Shown in pieces: positions 8,903-17,145 of a stretch of 64,000 nt of DNA. The first letter of the stretch is position 1; every line of letters starts with the position of its first letter. A program made the translations under genes and the position numbers. The stretch is from NCBI GenBank assembly GCA_004295085.1, contig SHNF01000011.1:62001-126000 (forward strand), given 5' to 3'. This DNA comes from Planctomycetota bacterium. GTDB lineage: Bacteria > Planctomycetota > UBA1135. The notes beneath the pieces were generated by a model, which was not told the DNA's origin, ran no database searches, and saw nothing but the letters and a program-made list of their open reading frames with translations.

Positions 8903-9442
8903 GTGGCCCGACGCCTCGCCCGCGGTGACGTCGCCCCTGCCTTCGTGCTCGCGCGCGCAGGCGGCGGCGAGTTCGACTCGGCCGCGATGCGCGGGAAGCG
9001 CTGGCTGCTGGCCTTCCACCGCTACTCGCTTTGACCGACCTGCAACCTGACCACGCGGCAGTTTGCCGCGCGCCATGAGGATCTGAAGAAGGCGGGAATC
9101 GAGGTGATCCACGTGTTCCGTTCGGTGCCGGAGGCGCTCCGGCAGTTCGTGAGCGACCCGGTGCCCTTCCCGGTGCTCGCGGACCCGGAGCGGAAGGCCT
9201 ACACCCTGTACGGAGTCGGCAGCGAGGGCTGGCTGGGGCTGCTGCGCGCGAGCTGGAAGCGCGGACAGCAGGCCAGGCGGGCCGGGCACAAGGTTTACTG
9301 GCGGGAGGCCTTGCGCGAGGGCTTCCTCGGCAATCCGGCCGACTTCCTGATCGGGCCGGACGGGCGCATCGAGCGCGCGCACTACGGGGCGCATGTCGCC
9401 GACTCGCTGCAGCCGGACCAGGTGCTGGCCTGGCTAAGCTGA
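8903..9442 (+). CDS. peroxiredoxin-like (AhpC/TSA-type) selenoprotein candidate, UGA = Sec
   Basis: A thioredoxin-fold protein of the peroxiredoxin-like family is split by one TGA at 9032-9034, with no change of frame. Upstream reads GDVAPAFVLARAGG...GKRWLLAFHRYSL; downstream reads PTCNLTTRQFAARHEDLKKAG. Relatives carry a redox CPxCNL at exactly this point, so the TGA replaces the first Cys of CxxC, giving UPTC. The rest is intact: VPFPVLADPERKAYTLYGV and NPADFLIGPDGRIERAHYG. A perfect hairpin with a G-starting loop follows (separate entry). Read through, the product is 179 residues from the GTG at 8903; that start is the least certain part. The alternative is a recent nonsense mutation. Confidence 0.75.
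9054..9070 (+). promoter_or_regulatory. candidate bacterial SECIS hairpin
   Basis: The perfect 7-bp stem CGCGGCA/TGCCGCG with apical loop GTT sits inside the coding region. Its loop G is 27 nt after the TGA codon. Bacterial SECIS elements lie just downstream of the UGA and typically have a short stem with a G among the first loop bases, which this matches. SelB binding is inferred. Confidence 0.6.
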
Positions 9443-9449
9443 GCCGGTA

Positions 9450-10775
9450 GTGAGCGAGGCTCCGCGGCGCGAGCTGGGGCTGATCCACGGGGTCGGCATC
9501 GTGGTCGGCGCCATCATCGGCGTCGGCATCTTCATCACGCCGTCCAAGGTGGCCGCGATCGGCGGCTCGCCCGTCTCCGCGCTGCTGTTGTGGTCGCTGG
9601 GCGGCCTGATTGCGCTGTGCGGCGCGCTCAGCCTGGCCGAAGTCGGCGCGCGCTTCCCCGAGAGCGGCGGCCAGATCGTGGCGCTCGAGAAGCTGCTCGG
9701 CCGCTGGGCCGCGTTCCTGTACGGCTGGTCGCTGCTGATCGCGATCCAGACCGGGGTCCTGGTGCTGGTCATGCTGTTCGTGGCGAACAACTTGGAGGCG
9801 CTGCTGGCGGCTGAGTGGAGTGCCGGCGAGAAAGCCGCCGTGGCCACGCTGCTGCTGGTCGTGCTGGCCGGCGCCAACCTGCTCGGCGTGCGCCACGGCG
9901 CATGGGTGCAGACGCTGACCAGCGCCGCCAAGCTGCTGACGCTGGCTGCGATCGGCCTGGTCGCCGTGCTCGTCGCCATCGGGCTGTTCGCGCGCGCGCC
10001 GGCGCCGCCGCCCGCTCCCCTTCCGGCGAGCGCGCCCTGGATCGCCGGCCTGGCCGCCGTCCTGTTCAGCTACGGCGGCTTCCACCAGCTCACCTGGGTG
10101 GGCGGCGAGGTGGCGAATCCGCAGCGCACGGTGCCGCGCGCCATCGTGCTCGGCATCCTCATCGTGATCACGGCCTACCTGGCCGCCAACGCCTCCTACT
10201 TCACGCTGCTGCCCTTCCATCAGGTCGCCGCCAGCGACGCGCTGGCCGCCGACGCCGTCGGCGCGGTGTTCCCGCGCTGGGGTCCGGCCGCGGTGGCGGT
10301 GGCGCTGACCGTTTCGGCCTACGGGCTGGCCAACGCCACGCTGCTCACCACGCCGCGCGTCTACTTCGCACTGGCGCAGAAGGGCCTGTTCTTCCGCTTC
10401 CTCGGCCGTCTCGACCCGGCGCGCGGCGTCCCCAGCGCCGCCATCCTGCTCCAGACCGGCCTGGCCCTCGCCCTGCTCTGGATCGTCGGTCCCAGCATTG
10501 GCGAGCTGGTCAATGGCATCGTGTTCGTGGACTGGACCTTCCACGTGCTCACCTGCGCCGGACTGATCCTGGTGCGGCGGCGCCCCGGCGACTTCCACCA
10601 CGGCTATCGGGCGCCGCTGCTGCCGTTCGTGCCGATGCTCTTCATGCTGGGCACCGTCGTCGCGCTCGGCGCGACCTTTCTCGATCCCGCCGTGCGCCGC
10701 AGCAGCCTCATGGGGCTCGGCGTGCTGGCCGCCGGGATCCTGCTGTACCTGCTGGTACGGCGCGCATCCCGCTGA
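9450..10775 (+). CDS. APC-superfamily amino acid permease
   Basis: 441 residues with about 12 hydrophobic segments and the APC-family opening GLIHGVGIVVGAIIGVGIFITPS, whose GxGIF-type unwound helix 1 binds the amino acid backbone in known structures. LFSYGGFHQLTWVGGEVANPQRTVPRAI is the typical helix 6 to loop region. Layout most resembles LAT-type or YfnA-like amino acid transporters; the substrate cannot be told. GTG start, 7 bp after the selenoprotein stop, so the two may share a transcript. Confidence 0.88.
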   Translation: MSEAPRRELGLIHGVGIVVGAIIGVGIFITPSKVAAIGGSPVSALLLWSLGGLIALCGALSLAEVGARFPESGGQIVALEKLLGRWAAFLYGWSLLIAIQTGVLVLVMLFVANNLEALLAAEWSAGEKAAVATLLLVVLAGANLLGVRHGAWVQTLTSAAKLLTLAAIGLVAVLVAIGLFARAPAPPPAPLPASAPWIAGLAAVLFSYGGFHQLTWVGGEVANPQRTVPRAIVLGILIVITAYLAANASYFTLLPFHQVAASDALAADAVGAVFPRWGPAAVAVALTVSAYGLANATLLTTPRVYFALAQKGLFFRFLGRLDPARGVPSAAILLQTGLALALLWIVGPSIGELVNGIVFVDWTFHVLTCAGLILVRRRPGDFHHGYRAPLLPFVPMLFMLGTVVALGATFLDPAVRRSSLMGLGVLAAGILLYLLVRRASR

Positions 10776-10785
10776 GGCCCGGGCT

Positions 10786-12417
10786 TCAGGGCCCGACCAC
10801 GTTCGACGTGCAGCAAGTCGAGACGTCGATCACCTGCACGAACACCTGGCCGCAGGCGGCGGCGGGCACTTTCACATCGAGCACGGCATTGCCGTTCGCA
10901 TCAGCGCTGGTCCTCGCTGCCTTGGTCGCGCTGCTGTCCAGTGCCAGGGTGACGCCTGCGCACTGGCCGCCTGGCGGGATCACGATGGAGCCCGTGCCGG
11001 AGGCCGCCACGAAAGCCACGCGCCCCTGCGGCGTGGCGCCGGAGACCACGAAGCGGATCCGTCCCGGGCAGGAGCCTTGCAGGGCCAGAGTCAGATGGAT
11101 ACTGCCGCGATCGCGCACGAAAACGTCCCCGGAATCATTGGTGTCTTCCGGCACGAGATTGCTGGCATGGCTCTGGAACGCCACGAACCGGCCCTTGGCG
11201 GCGATCGACGCGAACAAGCTGTCATCGTTCCCCTGTCCACCCGAGGTGTGCACGCTCACGCGCGCGGTCTCTCCGGTCAGTCGATCGTGCATGAAGATGT
11301 CGGCCGAGCCGTTGCTGTCCCCGGGCACGAGATTGCTCGCCAGGCTGCGGAACGTCACGAACTGGCCCTCCGCGGAGATGGACGGACCGCTGCTGAGCCG
11401 GTCTCCCGGAGCCCCGGCAGAATCCACGCTGACCGGCGTGGTTTGCCCGGTCTGCCGGTCGTGGACGAAGACGTTCCCCGCGCCAATCCCTGCCACGAGG
11501 TTGCTCGCAAGGCTCTGGAACGCCACGCATCGACCATCGGCGGAGATCGACGCGACGTCACTGTCGTCATTGCCCTGCCCGCCCGCAGAGTCCACGCTCA
11601 CGCGCGTGGTCTGTCCGGTCGGCCGGTCATGCACGAAAACGTCTGCATAGCCGTTGCTGTCCCCCGTCACGAGGTTGCGCGCAAGGCTATGGAACGCCAC
11701 GAGTAGGCCATCGGCCGAGATCGACGGGCTCTGGCTGCGGTCGTCGCCCTGGACTCCGGCAGAATCCACGCTCACGCGCGCCGTCTGCCCCGTCTGCCGG
11801 TCGTGCACGAAGACATCTTCCACGTCATTGGTGTCGCCCGGCACCAGGTTGCTGGCGAAGCTGTAGAACGCCACGAATCGACCATCGGCGGAGATCGACC
11901 CACCTCTGCTCGTGCCGTTCCCCTGCGCCGCCGCGGAATCCACGCTCACGCGCGCCGTCTGACCTGTCTGGCAGTCGTGCACGAAGATATCGCTCCGGTC
12001 GTTGGTATCCCCCGGCACGAGATTGGTCGCACTGCTCTCGAAAGCCACGAACCGGCCATTGGCCGAGATGGACTTCGGGTAGCTGTAGTCATTCCCCTGC
12101 ACGCCCGCGGAATCCACGCTGACACGTCTGATCTTCCCCGTCTGCCGGTCGTGCACGAAGACGTCCTCCGCGTTGTTCGTGTCGCCAGGTACGAGGTTGC
12201 TGGCGCCGCTCCCGAACAGGACGAACCTGCCGTCGGGGCTGATCGTAGGCTCGCCGCTGCCGCTGTTTCCCTGCACGCCCGCAGGGTCCACGCTCACGCG
12301 TTCCGTGGTGGGGCACGTATCCTGCGGGGGCGGGACGAACGGGCGACTGCACGGGAAGGCGGGCTGGGCGCGGTCCAGGACCAGAACAGGCAGCAAGAGC
12401 AGGATGGAACGCATCAT
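10786..12417 (-). CDS. secreted seven-repeat PD40-like beta-propeller protein
   Basis: 543 residues: a signal peptide (MMRSILLLLPVLVLD), then seven tandem repeats of about 57 residues. A typical unit is RVSVDSAGVQGND...SISADGRFVAF.S.ASNLVPGDTND..DVFVHDRQTGQT. Seven units suggest a complete seven-bladed propeller of the TolB/PD40 kind. The last 100 residues form a separate domain with conserved Cys (GSCPGRI, GGQCAG, PAAACGQVFVQ, TCCTSNVV) that recurs in the protein at 40130-41047. A strong Shine-Dalgarno (GAGGAGGT) precedes the tandem ATGs. Likely extracellular; ligand unknown. The DNA repeats are similar enough to recombine. Confidence 0.8.
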   Translation of the reverse strand: MMRSILLLLPVLVLDRAQPAFPCSRPFVPPPQDTCPTTERVSVDPAGVQGNSGSGEPTISPDGRFVLFGSGASNLVPGDTNNAEDVFVHDRQTGKIRRVSVDSAGVQGNDYSYPKSISANGRFVAFESSATNLVPGDTNDRSDIFVHDCQTGQTARVSVDSAAAQGNGTSRGGSISADGRFVAFYSFASNLVPGDTNDVEDVFVHDRQTGQTARVSVDSAGVQGDDRSQSPSISADGLLVAFHSLARNLVTGDSNGYADVFVHDRPTGQTTRVSVDSAGGQGNDDSDVASISADGRCVAFQSLASNLVAGIGAGNVFVHDRQTGQTTPVSVDSAGAPGDRLSSGPSISAEGQFVTFRSLASNLVPGDSNGSADIFMHDRLTGETARVSVHTSGGQGNDDSLFASIAAKGRFVAFQSHASNLVPEDTNDSGDVFVRDRGSIHLTLALQGSCPGRIRFVVSGATPQGRVAFVAASGTGSIVIPPGGQCAGVTLALDSSATKAARTSADANGNAVLDVKVPAAACGQVFVQVIDVSTCCTSNVVGP

Positions 12418-12538
12418 GGTTGCACCTCCTCGCAGCCGAGCGTAACACGTGGGGCGTCACCGCCGGTCAAGCAGGAGGATCCGGAAGGCCAACGGAGAGA
12501 GGCGGTATCCTGTGCACGTCCCTCATTCCGGCTCGCAC

Positions 12539-12865
12539 ATGCGCTTCCCCGTCGCCTGCATCCTGCTCCTGCCGCTCCTCCTTCCTGCCTGCGTGAACCC
12601 GGAGTACCCGGTGACGTCGCGCTATTCAGGCAACCTGGAGCTGCGCGTGCGCACGCTGGACGGGAGCCCGGTGGACCGTGCTGCCGTGTACCTGGACGGC
12701 CGTTTCATCGGCCACGCCGGCGAGCGCGGCCCGCTTCTGTTCCTGGATGCGGGCGAGCGCCTGCTGCGCGTCGAGTTGGAGGGCTACCAGCCGTACGAGA
12801 CCGAGATCACGATCCTGGGCCAGCCCAACCAGCAATTCGTGAACGTCGCCTTGCTGCCGCTTTGA
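12539..12865 (+). CDS. PEGA-domain lipoprotein
   Basis: 108 residues. MRFPVACILLLPLLLPAC is a lipoprotein signal with lipobox LPAC. The mature part (SGNLELRVRTLDGSPVDRA, VYLDGRFIGHAG, GERLLRVELEGYQPYETEI) has the beta-strand pattern of PEGA domains, seen in surface proteins of many bacteria. Function is unknown beyond probable surface location. Divergent from the propeller gene, with 121 bp between them that must hold both promoters; I could not define these. Confidence 0.7.
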   Translation: MRFPVACILLLPLLLPACVNPEYPVTSRYSGNLELRVRTLDGSPVDRAAVYLDGRFIGHAGERGPLLFLDAGERLLRVELEGYQPYETEITILGQPNQQFVNVALLPL

Positions 12866-12927
12866 GCCGGCGGGACGGCGGGGCACGAGACGGATAACAG
12901 GCGCGGGCGATCCGGGCACAGGGAGTC

Positions 12928-14094
12928 ATGCCGTGCTCTCTTGCCCTGTTCGCCCTGGCCGCGCTGCGCCACGGAAGCCATGACCCCTGGGCGCCGGCGC
13001 CCGGCTCGCCCCATGCCGTCGGGCCCATGGCGGGACGGCCGCACGCCGCCGACATGAACGGCGACGGCAAGCTGGACCTGGTGCTCGCCTGCGGCACCTG
13101 CTGCGGCTCGGAGCCGGATCCGAGGAGCGGGATCGTCGCGGTGCTGCTGGGCGACGGTCGCGGCGGCTTCGCGGTCGCCCGGGGCTCGCCCGTGTTCGTC
13201 GGCTCGTCGGGACGCAAGATCGCGGTCGGCGACTACAACGAGGATGGTGCGCCGGACGTCGCGGTCGCGCAGCACGACCTCTACGAGCTTGTGATCCTGC
13301 TCGGTGACGGCAAGGGCGGTCTGCAGCCGGCGCCCGGCTCGCCCGTGAAGGCGCACGACGGCGAGCGGCCGCACACGCACGAGATCGCGAGCGCCGACAT
13401 GGACGGCGACGGGCATCTCGACCTCGCCGCCACGCTGGCGAACGACCGCAGCGTCGCCATTCTGCTCGGCGACGGCACCGGAGGCTTCCGTCCGATGCCC
13501 GGCTCGCCCTTCGCCGCCGGGCGCCACCCTTACGACGCGCTGGTGCTGGAGGACTTCAACGGCGACGGCCGGCGCGACATCGCGGTTCCGGATCCCGGCG
13601 CCAACCAGGTGACGGTGCTGCTGCGCGACGGCGCCGGATTCACGCAGCACGCGTATCCCGCGGGGCCGCGGCCAGGCTACCTGTGCGGCGGCGACCTCGA
13701 CGGGGACGGGCGCCTCGACCTGGTGGCCATGCACGACGACGAGGGACTGCTGCTGGTGCTGCTCGGCGACGGCCAGGGCGCGTTCACGCGCGCGCGCGCG
13801 CCGCAGCAGCTGCCGGCGCCGGTCTGGGGCGGCGAGCTGGGCGACGTCAACGGCGACGGCAAGCTGGACCTGGTCGCGGGATCACAAGGAAGCGCCGTCT
13901 CGGTGCTGCTCGGCGACGGCCACGGCGCCTTCACGCCCGCGCAGACCCTGGCCGGAGGCGCCTACTCCGGCTACGCCGCGCTCGGCGACTTCGACGGTGA
14001 CCGCCGGCCCGACCTGGCAGCCGCGAGCTACGGCGACGGCAAGCTGCACGTGTGGCTGAACGCGGCCGGCCACGCCGCGGCCCCCGGCCGGTGA
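12928..14094 (+). CDS. secreted FG-GAP/VCBS repeat beta-propeller protein
   Basis: 388 residues with a short N-terminal hydrophobic stretch (PCSLALFALAAL) that may be a signal peptide. Seven calcium-binding-loop repeats follow: DMNGDGKLDLV, DYNEDGAPDVAV, DMDGDGHLDLAA, DFNGDGRRDIAV, DLDGDGRLDLVA, DVNGDGKLDLVA and DFDGDRRPDLAA. Seven DxDGDGxxDL units fit one seven-bladed propeller with bound calcium. Probably an extracellular binding protein; no catalytic domain is visible. A 13-bp perfect hairpin follows the stop within 3 bp. Confidence 0.8.
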   Translation: MPCSLALFALAALRHGSHDPWAPAPGSPHAVGPMAGRPHAADMNGDGKLDLVLACGTCCGSEPDPRSGIVAVLLGDGRGGFAVARGSPVFVGSSGRKIAVGDYNEDGAPDVAVAQHDLYELVILLGDGKGGLQPAPGSPVKAHDGERPHTHEIASADMDGDGHLDLAATLANDRSVAILLGDGTGGFRPMPGSPFAAGRHPYDALVLEDFNGDGRRDIAVPDPGANQVTVLLRDGAGFTQHAYPAGPRPGYLCGGDLDGDGRLDLVAMHDDEGLLLVLLGDGQGAFTRARAPQQLPAPVWGGELGDVNGDGKLDLVAGSQGSAVSVLLGDGHGAFTPAQTLAGGAYSGYAALGDFDGDRRPDLAAASYGDGKLHVWLNAAGHAAAPGR

Positions 14095-14096
14095 AT

Positions 14097-14126
14097 CGCT
14101 TCCAGGTTTGCGGAAACCTGGAAGCG
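14097..14126. terminator. bidirectional hairpin terminator between convergent genes
   Basis: A perfect 13-bp stem (CGCTTCCAGGTTT paired with its complement) with loop GCGG lies between the VCBS gene (ends 14094) and the convergent kynB-like gene (ends 14149). There is no long T-run, but position and stem strength suit termination from either side. Confidence 0.65.
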
Positions 14127-14148
14127 GATCCGAGGCCGGCGGCCCGCC

Positions 14149-14778
14149 TCAGGCGCCGGCGATGAGCACGGCGCGCACCGGGGAGGCGTCGGCGCCGTCC
14201 AGCGCTAGCGGCAGCGCGATCAGCGTGTAGTGGCCGGGCGGCACATGCGTGAGGACGATGCCTTCGAGGATGCCCATGTCATGCCGGGCGACGGCTTGAT
14301 GACTCTCGAGGACCTTGTCCTCGAAGGGGTCGATGGAGGGCGTGTCGATGCCGACCAGCCTGAGTGTGCTCAGATGATCGATCAGCTCGGGCGACAGACT
14401 GTTGAAGTCCGTGTTGAAGCGCTCGGGGTCGGGGAAGGAGCCGGTCTTGAACAGCACGCGCGGCGCCTGGATGCGGTCGCGGAGATGCGAGGGGTGGATG
14501 CGCTCGCCGCGGGCCAGGGAAACTGCGACGACCTGGCACGGACCGTAGTAAAGCTCGAGCGGGCGGTCCGCGATCCCGGCGCCGCCGGCGACGTAGTGGA
14601 TGGGCGCGTCGGTGTGGGCGCCGAGGTGCACCGTGCTGCGGACCGCGCTGAGCCCGATGTTGTCACCCTTGCCGATGGCGAGCGCGACCTCGCGGCTGTA
14701 GGGCACATCGCCGGGCCAGACGCCGATCCGCGGCGTGATCCGCGGCGAGATGTCCAAGATCTTCATGCCGATTGTCAT
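14149..14778 (-). CDS. kynB: cyclase family protein, KynB-like arylformamidase
   Basis: 209 residues of the metal-dependent cyclase/kynurenine formamidase family. The metal-binding signature HLGAHTDAPIHY is complete, with the downstream GIDTPSIDPFEDK segment and second His region (LESHQAVARHDMGILEG). In KynB this fold hydrolyses N-formylkynurenine to kynurenine. The start ATG overlaps the preceding stop (ATGA), so it is the third gene of a coupled operon with two LigB-type subunits. Tryptophan 2,3-dioxygenase, which makes the KynB substrate, is encoded 30 kb away at 44251. Family call is firm; exact substrate is inferred from context. Confidence 0.85.
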   Translation of the reverse strand: MTIGMKILDISPRITPRIGVWPGDVPYSREVALAIGKGDNIGLSAVRSTVHLGAHTDAPIHYVAGGAGIADRPLELYYGPCQVVAVSLARGERIHPSHLRDRIQAPRVLFKTGSFPDPERFNTDFNSLSPELIDHLSTLRLVGIDTPSIDPFEDKVLESHQAVARHDMGILEGIVLTHVPPGHYTLIALPLALDGADASPVRAVLIAGA

Positions 14779-16124
14779 TCCGCGGCTGCCAGGACCTTGA
14801 ACTCGACCGCGATGGGCGTCGGCAGGGCGCCGATCTCGAGCGTGGTGCGTGTGGCCTGGATCCCCTCGAAGTACTCCTTGTACACGGCGTTGAAGGCCGC
14901 AAAGTCGCGCTTCATGTCCACGAGGAACACCGTGACGTCGATGATCTTGTCCAGCGCGGAGCCGGCGGCTTCGAGGATCGTCTTGACGTTCTCGATGACC
15001 GAGCGCGTCTGGGCGGCGGCGTCGTAGTCGAGCGGGCGACCCTGCGCGTCGCGCACCGGCCCGCCGGGGATCTCGTCGGTGCCCGGGCGGCGCGGGCCGA
15101 CGCCGGACAGGAACACCAGGTTGCCGACGCGGCGCGCGTGCGGGTACGCCCCCACCGGCCGGGGCGCGGCTTCCGTCCGGATGATGTCCGGGGCGGGGGC
15201 TGCGACGGCGGCCGGTGCACCCGGGGCCGCCGCGAGCACGTCGCGGTCGCCCCGGAAGGTCTCGACGTCCTCCTCGTCGTACTCGAGCGTGCCGGCGGCC
15301 TTGGGAACCGGCGCCAGCGACACGATCGCGGCACCCGTGCCGTACACCGGCTGGTAGTCGTACACGCGGCCCACGTAGTGGTTGTGCTGGCCCAGGAACG
15401 CGGCCAGCCACCACAGCGCCTTCATCTTCTGGTCGCCGTTGGCCTGGGCGCTGAACTCGCGCGCGAGCTGGGCGACGTCCTCGAGGCGGCCTTCGCCCAG
15501 GATCTCCAGGATCTTGCGGTTCCACTCGTCGTCTTTGAGCGACGAGATGCGGTCGCGGGCGGGCTCCACGACACCTGTGTGATAGCGGTTGCTGAGCGCG
15601 GTCACCGCCACGGCGATGACGCGCTTGCCGGTGGCCTTGACCGCGTCGGCGGCGGCCTTGCCCAGCACCAGGGTCTCGCCGCGGTCGGCGTACATGTTGC
15701 AGGACACGATGCCGGCCGGCAGCCGGTTGTCCGGGTTCAGGAGCTGGAGCGCCACCACCGAGCCGGTGTCGATCGGAAAGCCGCGGTAGGCCACCGTGCG
15801 CGCGTGCAGGCCGCGCGCGCGCGCCGCCTTCTCGTAGGCCTGCGCGAACTCCGCGTCCATGCGCAGGCGGTACGGCATGGAGCCGAGTTCGTGCCATTCC
15901 TGGTCCACGTGCACCCACTCCGGCTGCGGGTCGGCCTGGATCTGGTGGCCGATGACGCTGATCCACTGCGTGCTGTACAGCAGCATCAGGTCGGCGTCGA
16001 GCTTCTCGATGTCGCGGCGCAGCTCCTCGAAGGACTGGCGCAGCGAGCGCCAGCCGGGGTTGCGCTCCGCCGCCAGCAGCGGCTGCGGCTTGCCGGGGAC
16101 GATGACGCCGAGGACCACGCTCAT
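14775..16124 (-). CDS. fusion: LigB-type dioxygenase non-catalytic (alpha) subunit + RidA-type deaminase
   Basis: 449 residues in two parts. Residues 1 to about 285 align by eye with the catalytic subunit encoded just upstream, but the metal ligands are lost: VPGKPQPLL stands where the partner has APHPPHLVY, and YSTQW stands where it has HSPHW. This is the pattern of the alpha subunit of 2-aminophenol 1,6-dioxygenases. After an Ala/Pro linker, residues 311-449 are a complete RidA/YjgF domain (VGNLVFLSGVGPR, TRSVIENVKTILEAAGSAL, ATRTTLEIGALPTPIAVEF), the family that includes 2-aminomuconate deaminase. ATGA overlaps join it to both neighbours. The fusion suggests ring cleavage and deamination are kept together. 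Confidence 0.82.
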   Translation of the reverse strand: MSVVLGVIVPGKPQPLLAAERNPGWRSLRQSFEELRRDIEKLDADLMLLYSTQWISVIGHQIQADPQPEWVHVDQEWHELGSMPYRLRMDAEFAQAYEKAARARGLHARTVAYRGFPIDTGSVVALQLLNPDNRLPAGIVSCNMYADRGETLVLGKAAADAVKATGKRVIAVAVTALSNRYHTGVVEPARDRISSLKDDEWNRKILEILGEGRLEDVAQLAREFSAQANGDQKMKALWWLAAFLGQHNHYVGRVYDYQPVYGTGAAIVSLAPVPKAAGTLEYDEEDVETFRGDRDVLAAAPGAPAAVAAPAPDIIRTEAAPRPVGAYPHARRVGNLVFLSGVGPRRPGTDEIPGGPVRDAQGRPLDYDAAAQTRSVIENVKTILEAAGSALDKIIDVTVFLVDMKRDFAAFNAVYKEYFEGIQATRTTLEIGALPTPIAVEFKVLAAAE

Positions 16125-17011
16125 GCGCGCTCCGGGTCCCATTCCACCACGGCGTTGCCGGTACCGATGACGGTGCCGTAGGCGTGCACTTCCGCCGGGT
16201 AGTCGGGGAAGGCGAGCGCGCCCATCAGCCAGGAGAGGCTGCCTTCCCGCGCCTCGCTCACGGTCTGCTCGATGAAGTCCGGCATCTCGTCCACGAGCTG
16301 GCGGCACTTGCCTTCCTTCATGAGCTGCAGCAGGCGCATGTCCCACAGGTACTGCCCGTGGTGGTAGATGTGCTCGTGCGCCATGTCCTCCGGCACTTCC
16401 GGCTCCTCGGTGAAGTGGCGGTGGCTCAGCGAGTTGCTCGCGAGCAGCACGGCGCGCCTGCCGCTCTTCTCGACCGCGCGCCGCGTGGCCTCGCCCAGCG
16501 CGATCATCTGCGCCTGCCCGACCTCGTTGCTGAAGTAGTAGAAGTCCGAGTTGGAGGAGATGCCGACGATCGGCTTGTCCCAGGCCGGGTGGACCAGATG
16601 GCAGGACGTGATGGTGCCGTAGTCGACCCGGAAATCGGGGTTCCGCATCATCTTGGTCACCAATCCCGCCGATTCCGCCTCTGCGCACACCGCTTCTGCC
16701 AGCTCCACGTCCACGTCCAGGTCGAAGTGGTAGCGGAAGAGGTTGGGGAAGACCGGGTCCACCGACAAGCTCTTGAAGTGGCGGACGCCCAGGAAATGGT
16801 GCCCGACCACCGTCTTCCAGTGCGGCGAGTGCACGATCAGGACCTCGTATTCCTTCCGGGCGAGGTTGCGCCGCAGCCGCTCGTAGCCCCAGCGCAGCTC
16901 CTCCCAGCCGCCCTCCGAGCGCGCCTCGTTCTGCGGCGGGTTCTCCGCGTACACGAGGTGCGGCGGGTGCGGCGCCAGCACCCCGGCGACGATCTTGCCC
17001 GTCTGGGCCAT
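16121..17011 (-). CDS. LigB-family extradiol dioxygenase, catalytic (beta) subunit
   Basis: 296 residues of the class III extradiol dioxygenase family (LigB/2-aminophenol 1,6-dioxygenase beta). Candidate Fe(II) ligands are in place: His15/His18 in APHPPHLVY and His61/His64 in VLIVHSPHW, with further His in NSLSHRHF. Such enzymes open the ring of 2-aminophenols or catechols next to the hydroxyl. It is the first gene of the operon and its stop overlaps the alpha-RidA start (ATGA). With deaminase and kynB partners the likely substrate is 2-aminophenol or 3-hydroxyanthranilate; that choice is inference. Confidence 0.85.
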   Translation of the reverse strand: MAQTGKIVAGVLAPHPPHLVYAENPPQNEARSEGGWEELRWGYERLRRNLARKEYEVLIVHSPHWKTVVGHHFLGVRHFKSLSVDPVFPNLFRYHFDLDVDVELAEAVCAEAESAGLVTKMMRNPDFRVDYGTITSCHLVHPAWDKPIVGISSNSDFYYFSNEVGQAQMIALGEATRRAVEKSGRRAVLLASNSLSHRHFTEEPEVPEDMAHEHIYHHGQYLWDMRLLQLMKEGKCRQLVDEMPDFIEQTVSEAREGSLSWLMGALAFPDYPAEVHAYGTVIGTGNAVVEWDPERA

Positions 17012-17038
17012 GGCAAGATCGTAGCGTCAGCACCACCC

Positions 17039-17064
17039 AATACTGGCTCCCTTGAATGGGTCGG
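17039..17064 (+). repeat. left terminal inverted repeat of the IS
   Basis: 26 bp beginning AATACTGGC; pairs with 18169-18194 with four mismatches. Confidence 0.75.
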
Positions 17065-17145
17065 AAAGTTGGGAGGAAGGCGTAACCAAATGCGGTAAGG
17101 CCGTCTTCCGGGGGATCGCAGTCCGCGACCACCCGGAGACCGCCC

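Noticed and set aside
8771..9442. Frameshift in the peroxiredoxin-like gene
   Set aside because: Both halves are in the same frame (positions 2 modulo 3) and only the TGA separates them, so no indel is needed.
7758..10601. A 947-residue open frame on the minus strand
   Set aside because: It lies antisense to the helicase, lipoprotein, selenoprotein and permease genes, has low-complexity His/Arg/Gln content and no domain. It is a GC-rich shadow frame.
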